Below the pieces are notes generated by a model. The model did not search any database and was not told where the DNA came from. It worked only from the letters and a program-made list of their open reading frames with translations. From Proteobacteria bacterium ST_bin16 (GTDB taxonomy: Bacteria > Pseudomonadota > Gammaproteobacteria > Burkholderiales > Nitrosomonadaceae): a stretch of 62,411 nt of DNA. Positions 42,162-50,348 of this stretch are shown here, piece by piece (within the stretch, counting starts at the first letter, position 1; each line of letters starts with the position of its first letter). The position numbers and the translations under genes were made by a program. Location of the stretch: the NCBI GenBank assembly GCA_002083595.1, contig MSXT01000010.1, positions 1 through 62,411 on the forward strand, in the 5' to 3' direction.

Positions 42162-43496
42162 TTAGTTCGCTTTCAATGTCCGCATCGCGGCTGCCAAGGT
42201 ATCCACGGTGTAAATCACTTCCTCTTCGGTCAGGTTGCAGGTAATGAAAAACCGTAATCTCGCAGCCGATTCCGCCACGGCCGGATAAAGAATGGGATGC
42301 ACGTAGATACCCCGGTCGGATAAATACTGCCCCAGTTTCAAACACAGTACCGAGTTACCCGTAATGATCGGGATAACCCCGGTTCCGGAAGCATCACCGG
42401 TATCCAGTTGATTCGCGCTGGCACGTTCAATGAACAATGCCGAGTTTGCTCTGAGCCGAGCCGCGCGCTCCGGTTCACGCTGCATAATCTTTGCAGCGGC
42501 AAGTGCTGCCGCCGTATTGGCCGGGGAAATTCCCACGCTGAAGAGAATGGCACCGGCGGCGTTGTATTTGATATTGTCAATCAGTGCCTTGGTGCCGCAA
42601 ATATAACCACCGCAACTGGCGAATGATTTACTCAAAGTACCCATCCAAATATCCACTTCAGAACCCTTGATACCAAAGTGATCATGCGAGCCGTAACCGC
42701 GCGGGCCGATCACACCGGCTGCATGCGCTTCGTCCACCATCAACAAGCATTGATGCTGTTTCTTGATTTCGATAAAACGCGGCAAGTCCGCAATATCCCC
42801 GTCCATGCTGTACACGCCTTCGATGATGATCAGCACCCGCTCATGCGCGTGACGGTTCTCTTGCAGCATTTGATCCAGCGCGTTCCAATCGTTATGGGGA
42901 AAAGCCAAGCGCTTGGCGCCGGATAAAATGCACCCAGTGATTACGCTGTTATGAATCAATGCATCGTGCACAATCAAATCCTTCGGCCCGAACAAATGGC
43001 TAATGACCGATACGTTGGTTGCATAGCCGCTCACCAGAGCAACCGCAGCCTCGGTATCATGAATCTCTGCGAGCGCTTGTTCCAGTTCGGCATGCAGCGG
43101 AATCTCACCGGATACGATACGGCTTGCCGATACGGAGGTGCCGTATTGATCGATAGCATCTTTAGCCGCTGCCGATACTCCCGGATGACCTGACAAACCA
43201 AGGTAGTTATAACCGGAATAATTGATGTATTTTTTCCCTTCAAAATGGGTCACATGATCGCTAATACCCTCATGTACGCAGAAATAGGGATTCTTTAACG
43301 CCAGCGTCTGGAAGATTTCCGCCTGCTCCTGCAGCATCTTGAAACCTGCGAAATCATTAAAACTTGTTGGATCATCGGTTGATCCGGCACTCTTGACCGG
43401 ATTTAATACGCGCTCCGTTTTCTCCTCGTTGCGGGCGAGCAACTGCTTCAATAACTGCCGCTTCTCCGCATCGGATAGATCTTTTACCTTATTCAT
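42162..43496 (-). CDS. Alpha-oxoamine synthase (PLP-dependent, BioF/SPT/AOS family)
   Basis: 444 residues from ATG 43496, which overlaps the PKS stop by 8 bases (ATGAATAA); the open frame begins at 43517. AOS enzymes condense an acyl thioester with an amino acid, losing CO2, to give an alpha-amino ketone. The PLP lysine is in TLSKSFASCGGY, preceded by the cofactor Asp/His in LMVDEAHAAGVIG. The N-terminal ~40 residues (KVKDLSDAEKRQLLKQLLAR) are not part of the fold and look like a PKS-type docking helix, suggesting direct transfer from the ACP. The amino acid used cannot be read from sequence. Confidence 0.9.
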   Translation of the reverse strand: MNKVKDLSDAEKRQLLKQLLARNEEKTERVLNPVKSAGSTDDPTSFNDFAGFKMLQEQAEIFQTLALKNPYFCVHEGISDHVTHFEGKKYINYSGYNYLGLSGHPGVSAAAKDAIDQYGTSVSASRIVSGEIPLHAELEQALAEIHDTEAAVALVSGYATNVSVISHLFGPKDLIVHDALIHNSVITGCILSGAKRLAFPHNDWNALDQMLQENRHAHERVLIIIEGVYSMDGDIADLPRFIEIKKQHQCLLMVDEAHAAGVIGPRGYGSHDHFGIKGSEVDIWMGTLSKSFASCGGYICGTKALIDNIKYNAAGAILFSVGISPANTAAALAAAKIMQREPERAARLRANSALFIERASANQLDTGDASGTGVIPIITGNSVLCLKLGQYLSDRGIYVHPILYPAVAESAARLRFFITCNLTEEEVIYTVDTLAAAMRTLKAN

Positions 43497-46400
43497 TAAC
43501 AGCCTCCCCTTCAGCAAGCAATTGATTAAGTAGTATCGTTACATCTTGTTCGGATAATCGTTCTATCAATTCGGACGATTCGCCACTGCTTGTCGCCGTG
43601 GCGGCAGGTGCCGCCGATAGATTGGCTTTATCCGCCAGAAGCCGGGCAAGATGCCCAAGGTTTTGTCCTCGCATCAGCTCCAATGTGGAAACTCTGACCC
43701 CCAAAGCTTGATTGATTTCAGCTTGCAGTTCGGCGGCCATCAGAGAATCGATTCCCATTTGAGAAAGCGATGCTTGGGTATTAATTTTGTTGCGCGGCAG
43801 ACGCAGTGTTTTTGCGACCAGCTCATTCAATAAATCCTCCAGTCTGACCTGCTGTTCTTCTGGCGATAACACACTCATTTCCTTAGCCAGTGAAGTGACA
43901 GCCGCCGCATTTGCAACAACATTGGCAAGATGCCGGAAACGCAACGATTGCCCGCCCGTTGGCTCAAACTCCTGCCAGCGCGGCCAGCTCACATCCATTA
44001 ATCCGTACTGAGCAACTTTTTTATCGTGCAGGAATTTCCAGCATTCCAGCGCTTGTTTGGCCGGGAGCGTATTCATTCCCATCAGCGCCAGATGTTTCTT
44101 CACTTCTTCGCTATCCACAGCCATGCCGGTATTGATTGCCCCCCAATTGATGGTTGTGGATGGCAATCCCAAGGCTTGCCGGTGCCAGGAGAGCGCATCC
44201 AGGAAGGTATTCGCCGCCGCATAATTGGCTTGTCGGCCATTACCGATCAGTGCGGATACCGATGAACACATGACAAAGAAATCCAGGGAATGAGTTTGTG
44301 TCAATCGATGCAGATGCCATGCACTCACAGCCTTCGCTTGCATCACCGCAGCCATGCGCTGCGGGGTTAAATCCAGGATAGGCGCATCATCCAGCACTGC
44401 GGCGCCATGAAACACACCTTTCAGTAGCGGCATTGCTTCGTCAATTTGTGTCAAAAGACGCGATACTTGCTGAGCATCTGCAATATCAGCCGCAGCGGCC
44501 ATGACGTTCACCCCCTTATCATGCAATTGTTTCATGGCTTTCTGCGCGGCTTCCCCGGCGGCACCACGTCTGCCCACCAGGATCAAGTGTTTTGCACCTT
44601 GTTTAACCAGCCAATGCGCGACTTCCAATCCAAAGCCGCCGAAACCGCCCGTGATCAGATAGGAAGCCGCAGGATCAACAAACAATGGTTCTTTCCGGGC
44701 TACTTGAACGGGGATCTTCTCCCGGTTCTCGAGCGATAGCACAACTGAATGCAGCCCATCCGATTGAGAAGCAGACCGCAAAGCGTCCAGCATGGCTTCC
44801 CCAGAAACACTGCTGACTTCCGCTGCATCCATTGGATATTTGCGGATATACGTTCCCAGTTCGGTCAAGAGCTTGTTGAATAGGAGCGGTGCGGAAAGCG
44901 CAAGCGCCAGGGCGCCGACATAGGCATTACCGCCACGCTGCATTGACTCCGCCGCTATTCCCGCAACCTCTTGGGGTTGATCGGCAATAACCTCGTGCGC
45001 ATTGGCTTGGTGCGCAATATTTTTTAGCACACTGTGACTGCTGCTGTGCGAATGCACCCATGCCCTGACTGCAAAAACATCGAATGCGGCTGACAGTATT
45101 CCTGCAAGACCCGATTCCCGGGCATCAAAAACCGCTACCTCACTCAATGCCTCCAAGACACGCAAGCGCTCGTCGTTTACACTGTAGAGTACGGGATTGG
45201 CACCCAGCCAAAGGGCGACACGATGGAAGCATAGTGCGCTATTGCCTAAATCTGCGTCGATGAGAACAATCTCTCCCGGTTTAACACGAGCAACATGGCT
45301 CAGCGAATAATACGCAGGAATTACGGATGACATGGCATTGACGATGCCGGTTTTAGTAATGCCCGCCAACTGAGTCAGTGAAAAGATTCGATCTTTTTTC
45401 ACCAGAGTATGTGATGCCGGGATGCCTTTGCATACCGCGGCGACTGGCTCGCCTTCGCGCCATTCTGTTATCGCCTCGCCTACTTTGCGGATAATGCCGG
45501 TGGCAAAATAGGCCGATAGCTTTTCACTCTGCACGGACTCCCGGCTCAATCCGGCCAAGTCAATATGATCCAGCTCAATTTCGACTTCGTCGGCTTTTAA
45601 TGCGATTGGCCGGGTAATTTCCTTAAACGCAGGATCACCCGCCCAATCCAAGCAAAAAGCTTCCACCTCGGATGCAGTGACTGTCGCCTGCTGAGACATT
45701 TCTTCCGGCGAAGAATCGGCTTCTCTATGCATCAAACGATGGACATACCGTTCCCGGTCCCGGAACGCAACATCATCTTCATCGCTGTTCGTCAGCAGCT
45801 CCAATCTGAGCTGATCGGCCTGATTGGCACCGCTCGATTCATCCAGATCAATCAATGAACAATGGAATCCTGGAAATTCATTCAGCGCAACCCTGGCAAA
45901 TCCAACTAAGGGTGACTGAGCCGGATGTTGGATCGCATCGGTATCTTTGACCGCTTGTACGCCCTGTGTCACAAAATACAGGCGTGGGCTATTTTGCTGA
46001 AAAACTTCGCTGAGTAACTGCATGATCTGCATGGCCACGCAAGCTTGACCGATACCTGCCGGATCATTTGGCTCCACGCTCGCCTGTAGCCCCCATAAAT
46101 AAGCAATGCCAACACAATCGTGTTGCTTTGCGATTTGCAGCACGGCTTTGGCGCGCGCTAACTGACTGTCATCCAATGTTTGGATCACGGCATTTTGTTG
46201 CTGATAAACATAACGCGTATCAACCGGAATGACACGATTTACATTATCGTTTTCCAGTGCCATGCAAAGGTGTTCGGAGAGCGCATTGTCGCTGCTGAAT
46301 ACCAACCATGTGCCTTTTCTTGGGGTATTACTTAAATTCAGATTTTGCTGCTGCCAATCCCATACATAAGCCAACCGGCTAACCTGATCAACTTGTTTTT

Positions 46401-49400
46401 CTTGTTGCGACGCCAGCGCGCGGCATTGCAATCCTTCCAGCTGAACGCAAAGACGGCCTTGATCATCGTATAAATTCAGATTTCCTTCGATACCTTCGAC
46501 ACTGAATTCGCTCAAACTGCCGTGGCACCACAATTGTTTAGTGACCGGCTGGAAAAATGTCAGCTTTCTGATCGCAATCGGCATATAAAAATGATCATCG
46601 CCATCCATGCACGCGATCAACGACTGGAAGCACCCATCCAGTAGAGTGGGATGCAAACGGTAAGCAGCAAAGTCCTTTTCCAGATCGGGATGCAATGCAA
46701 TTCGCGCCAGAACTTCAGCGCCTTTGCGCTGCAATTCCGTAATCGTCCGGAAGCAAGGGCCGTAATCCAATCCTCGCTGTTTCAAGCTGGCATACAGCTC
46801 GGGAATGTTCACTTGATCGTTACAACGTGCCGAGATTACGGCAAGGCTTTCAGCTGGTGATGCCGCAGCAGGGGTATCCGCTAACTGACACAGGGAATGC
46901 AGCTGCCAATCCAGATGGTTTTTCTGCTCCCGGCTAAAAAAGGCATATTCCTTGGTTTCCGGGTCATAAGTAACATGCACCACCGGATCGGGATCTTGGT
47001 CCGATCCCAGAAGCAATGCCTGGTGAAACTGCAAATTGGCTAATGTGCAGCTATTGCCCCCGAATAATTCCGCATACAGCGCCAAACCGGTTTCAACATA
47101 CGCCGCACCAGGCATGACGACTAAACCATCCACTTGGTGATCTTTAAGATAAGGCAGATACTGATGATTTAACTGATATTGCCACGTTGGGCGGGGATCC
47201 GACAAGCGATGATCCAGAAACGGATGAGCAGGCAATCCCGTTCGATCTGTTAAGGAATTTTCTTCTTCACGCCAATATACTTCGCGTTGCCACGGATAAC
47301 TTGGAATCTTGACGTAACGTGAGTTTGCAGCGAAAAGCCTTGACCAGTCGATTGCGCATCCAGCGGTATACAAACCGGCCAAAGCAAGCTGCACAATCCG
47401 TCTTTCCGGCATGCCGCGTTTCATTGACGCAAACGCCACCGGTGCAATATTTTGTGTGCGGCAGCATTCTTTTATCGCCGTCGACAAAACCGGGTGGGGG
47501 CCCACCTCAAGAAATACGCGATAACCATCTCGTAATAAGCTTTCCAGTGCTTTGGCGAAATAGACAGGCTCACGAATATTATCGCACCAGTATTCCGCAT
47601 CATAGGCAACCTCGTTAACGAGATCCCCCGTCACGGTCGAATACAATGTCAACGCAGGAAGCGCAGGTTTCAAATCAGCCAGTTTCTCCCGTACTTCGGG
47701 TTTTAAGTCCTCCATGTAGTGACTGTGATACGGAACCTCTACTTGCAGGAAACGATTAAACTCTCCGATCGTTGTCAAGTAGGTAGCTATCGCTTCAAGG
47801 CTTTCCGCGTCGCCTGCCAGCGTTACTGTTGTCGGGCTATTAATCGCTGCTATTGAAACTTTGCCTTCAGTCAGTTTCAGCAAATCGACGCATTGTTCCG
47901 CCCCTAAGCCCACGGCCAGCATCTTGCCCAGTCCGGATGCTTTTTTCTGAATTTGACTACGATGGTAGCTTACCTTGATCGCTTCTTCCAAAGTCAGCAC
48001 ACCGGCAACATAGGCTGCAGTGACTTCACCGACGCTGTGGCCGACAATTGCTGCCGGTTCAACACCCAGTGAACGCCATAGCGCAACCAGACCTGTTTGA
48101 ATGACAAAATTTGAGGTTTGCGCGATTGTAGTATCGCTCATACGGGACACCGGCTCATCAGCCAGCATTTCGTCAAGAATAGACCAACCGGCGATTTTCT
48201 TAAATACCGCATCGCAATGATCGACTTCGTTACGGAATACAGGTTCTTGTTGATACAGCTCCCTGCCCATTGCCCACCACTGCGGCCCCATGCCGGTGAA
48301 TACGAAGACCGGTTGAGATTGCTCTTTATTCAGTGCTTGACCGGATGCCAACCATTCACCGTTGCCTTGCTCAATGAACAGTTCGATTTGCTCGCATAGT
48401 TCACTCTTGGAGTTTCCGGTAAAAGCAACGCGGAGAGGATGGTGGCTGCGGCGGCATGCCGCCGAATAGCAAAGATCTTCGAGAGACTCCGCAGTATTTT
48501 CCGATAAACGGTTAAACCAGGAACGCGCCAGATTTTTAAGCGCTTCTTCGCTTCGGGCCGATAGCGGCAAAACATACTGTTTGCCTTCAACACTTTTCGT
48601 TTTACGCGCACGAGTCAATTTCGGTGCATTTTCCAAAATCACATGCGCATTCGTTCCACCGTAACCGAATGAATTGATGCAAGCTAATACACGATCAACA
48701 CCTGGAGCGAGTTTCTCCAGCTTCTCAGGTAACCGTAATCCAAGCGATTCAAACGGAATATCAGGATTCGGTGTTTCAAGATTTGCTTGCGGCGGAACAA
48801 GCCGGTGCGACAAGCAAAGCGAAGCTTTAATCAGCCCCGCCACCCCGGCAGCCGCTTCGGTATGTCCGATGTTTGCTTTTATCGAACCCACTAAACAACG
48901 TTCATCCGGTTTTCTATCCAGGCCGATGACCGAACCCAGCGCTTTCGCTTCGAGCGGATCGCCTACCGGTGTGCCGGTTCCATGCGCTTCGATATACTGA
49001 ACTTGTTTGGGATCAAGGTTATACCTGGTGCAAACATTACGAATCAGTGCCGCTTGTGATTCCGGATTGGGCACGGTAATTCCATTGGTATGGCCGTCCT
49101 GATTCACGCCGGTGCCGCGTATCACGGCATAAACATTGTCGCCGTCCGCTATTGCAGCAGATAAGCGTTTCAGTACGACGACACCGGATCCCTCGCCTCG
49201 ACCATAGCCATCGGCGCGCGCATCAAAGCTTTTACTGCGCCCATCTTTTGCAAGGAATCCGCCTTTGCACATGGCTACCGGATATTCAGGGCGGGTCATG
49301 ATATTGACACCACCAGCCATAGCCAAATCGCATTCACCATTCCAAATCGCTTGGCAAGCCAAATGTGCCGAAACTAGAGAAGATGAACACGCCGTATCGA

Positions 49401-49944
49401 CACTCATGCTCGGACCGCGCAAGTCCAAGACATAAGAAATACGATTGGAGAGGATCGTCATGGTGGATCCGATTGCGGTATGCGCCCCAATCAAATCCCT
49501 GTTGCCGCTTCCCATCTGGGTCAATTGATGATCGAGAGTAAATGCACCGATGAATACGCCGGTATTGCTGCCCGCTAAAGAATCCGGCGGTATACCGGCG
49601 TCTTCCAGTGCTTCCCAGCTTGTCTCCAACAGTAAGCGCTGCTGCGGATCCATACATTCCGCTTCGCGTGGAGCAATGCCAAAAAACAGCGCATCGAATG
49701 CATCAACGCGCTGTTGCAGGAAGCCGCCTTGCCGCACATAAATTTTTCCGGGTTTATTAGGTTCTGGATCGTAGAAGCGCTGCAAATTCCAACGCTCAGC
49801 CGGAATTTCAACAATGCCGTCTTTTTTGCTGACCAATAACTCCCAGAAACTTTTTGTATCGCTTATTCCGCCAGGAAAACGGCAACCAATTCCGACCAAT
49901 GCGATTGGCTCCATATCAGTCGATTTAGGTAAAGTGCGTTTCAT
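43489..49944 (-). CDS. Type I polyketide synthase, KS-AT-DH-ER(degenerate)-KR-ACP
   Basis: 2151 residues, one reducing module. KS: Cys186 in VDTACSSSL, with His residues in EAHGTGT and KANIGHTEAAAG. AT: Ser637 in IVGHSVGEV. DH: His936 in DHQVDGLVVMP and Asp in LLDGCFQSL. An ER-like region (~1430-1730, near IPAYYSLSHVARVKPGEIVLI) lacks the GGVG nucleotide loop. KR: TGGFGGFG at about 1767, Ser and Tyr (~1907) in CSSVSALIGNGRQANYAAA. ACP: Ser2067 in GIDSLM. No thioesterase; the AOS encoded next is the likely release enzyme. AGGAG about 10 bases before the start is a good ribosome site. Confidence 0.95.
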   Translation of the reverse strand: MKRTLPKSTDMEPIALVGIGCRFPGGISDTKSFWELLVSKKDGIVEIPAERWNLQRFYDPEPNKPGKIYVRQGGFLQQRVDAFDALFFGIAPREAECMDPQQRLLLETSWEALEDAGIPPDSLAGSNTGVFIGAFTLDHQLTQMGSGNRDLIGAHTAIGSTMTILSNRISYVLDLRGPSMSVDTACSSSLVSAHLACQAIWNGECDLAMAGGVNIMTRPEYPVAMCKGGFLAKDGRSKSFDARADGYGRGEGSGVVVLKRLSAAIADGDNVYAVIRGTGVNQDGHTNGITVPNPESQAALIRNVCTRYNLDPKQVQYIEAHGTGTPVGDPLEAKALGSVIGLDRKPDERCLVGSIKANIGHTEAAAGVAGLIKASLCLSHRLVPPQANLETPNPDIPFESLGLRLPEKLEKLAPGVDRVLACINSFGYGGTNAHVILENAPKLTRARKTKSVEGKQYVLPLSARSEEALKNLARSWFNRLSENTAESLEDLCYSAACRRSHHPLRVAFTGNSKSELCEQIELFIEQGNGEWLASGQALNKEQSQPVFVFTGMGPQWWAMGRELYQQEPVFRNEVDHCDAVFKKIAGWSILDEMLADEPVSRMSDTTIAQTSNFVIQTGLVALWRSLGVEPAAIVGHSVGEVTAAYVAGVLTLEEAIKVSYHRSQIQKKASGLGKMLAVGLGAEQCVDLLKLTEGKVSIAAINSPTTVTLAGDAESLEAIATYLTTIGEFNRFLQVEVPYHSHYMEDLKPEVREKLADLKPALPALTLYSTVTGDLVNEVAYDAEYWCDNIREPVYFAKALESLLRDGYRVFLEVGPHPVLSTAIKECCRTQNIAPVAFASMKRGMPERRIVQLALAGLYTAGCAIDWSRLFAANSRYVKIPSYPWQREVYWREEENSLTDRTGLPAHPFLDHRLSDPRPTWQYQLNHQYLPYLKDHQVDGLVVMPGAAYVETGLALYAELFGGNSCTLANLQFHQALLLGSDQDPDPVVHVTYDPETKEYAFFSREQKNHLDWQLHSLCQLADTPAAASPAESLAVISARCNDQVNIPELYASLKQRGLDYGPCFRTITELQRKGAEVLARIALHPDLEKDFAAYRLHPTLLDGCFQSLIACMDGDDHFYMPIAIRKLTFFQPVTKQLWCHGSLSEFSVEGIEGNLNLYDDQGRLCVQLEGLQCRALASQQEKQVDQVSRLAYVWDWQQQNLNLSNTPRKGTWLVFSSDNALSEHLCMALENDNVNRVIPVDTRYVYQQQNAVIQTLDDSQLARAKAVLQIAKQHDCVGIAYLWGLQASVEPNDPAGIGQACVAMQIMQLLSEVFQQNSPRLYFVTQGVQAVKDTDAIQHPAQSPLVGFARVALNEFPGFHCSLIDLDESSGANQADQLRLELLTNSDEDDVAFRDRERYVHRLMHREADSSPEEMSQQATVTASEVEAFCLDWAGDPAFKEITRPIALKADEVEIELDHIDLAGLSRESVQSEKLSAYFATGIIRKVGEAITEWREGEPVAAVCKGIPASHTLVKKDRIFSLTQLAGITKTGIVNAMSSVIPAYYSLSHVARVKPGEIVLIDADLGNSALCFHRVALWLGANPVLYSVNDERLRVLEALSEVAVFDARESGLAGILSAAFDVFAVRAWVHSHSSSHSVLKNIAHQANAHEVIADQPQEVAGIAAESMQRGGNAYVGALALALSAPLLFNKLLTELGTYIRKYPMDAAEVSSVSGEAMLDALRSASQSDGLHSVVLSLENREKIPVQVARKEPLFVDPAASYLITGGFGGFGLEVAHWLVKQGAKHLILVGRRGAAGEAAQKAMKQLHDKGVNVMAAAADIADAQQVSRLLTQIDEAMPLLKGVFHGAAVLDDAPILDLTPQRMAAVMQAKAVSAWHLHRLTQTHSLDFFVMCSSVSALIGNGRQANYAAANTFLDALSWHRQALGLPSTTINWGAINTGMAVDSEEVKKHLALMGMNTLPAKQALECWKFLHDKKVAQYGLMDVSWPRWQEFEPTGGQSLRFRHLANVVANAAAVTSLAKEMSVLSPEEQQVRLEDLLNELVAKTLRLPRNKINTQASLSQMGIDSLMAAELQAEINQALGVRVSTLELMRGQNLGHLARLLADKANLSAAPAATATSSGESSELIERLSEQDVTILLNQLLAEGEAVNE

Positions 49945-50067
49945 CTGAATTCTCTCCTTTAAACGGGAATCGTCATGAGTGATAGAAATAAAAAATTCGC
50001 TCCTGTGGAATTACACCAGCACAAGAACTGTGTTGGCGGAATGATAGTGATCGAGAGGAATTCAGGC

Positions 50068-50083
50068 TGTGAGAAAAATCACT
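50068..50083 (-). promoter_or_regulatory. CRP-like palindrome upstream of the PKS operon
   Basis: TGTGAGAAAAATCACT matches TGTGA-N6-TCACA with one change and is identical to the site at 36832 over GTGAGAAAAATCAC. It is 124-139 bases before the PKS start. I see no convincing -10/-35 pair. The 404-base gap 49945-50348 holds this site, an AT-rich stretch, and the hppA terminator. Confidence 0.6.
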
Positions 50084-50291
50084 GTGCGCTCATCTTTCTT
50101 AACTCAGAGCTATTATTTTCAGCAGAGATTATTGATTAATAAAACGATTATTCAAGGCAGTAGAAGCGCAACTTCTGCAAATTTATTAAAAGAGAAGTTG
50201 CGAAACTCTGTCATGTTGCAGAGTAGTTGCTGAGTTCTCAGACTGCTGTTTTCCAGTCGGAGTGTTCTTAACTGATGGGGGAATTGAGCAT

Positions 50292-50325
50292 AAAAAAAGC
50301 ACACCAGTAAACTGATGTGCTTTTT
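50292..50325 (-). terminator. Rho-independent terminator of hppA
   Basis: On the minus strand a 10-bp stem (GCACATCAGT / ACTGGTGTGC, one G-T) with a two-base loop is followed by seven T. It starts 24 bases after the hppA stop and also isolates the PKS promoter region. Confidence 0.85.
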
Positions 50326-50348
50326 AAGTTGTTACTTGATTACGGCTA

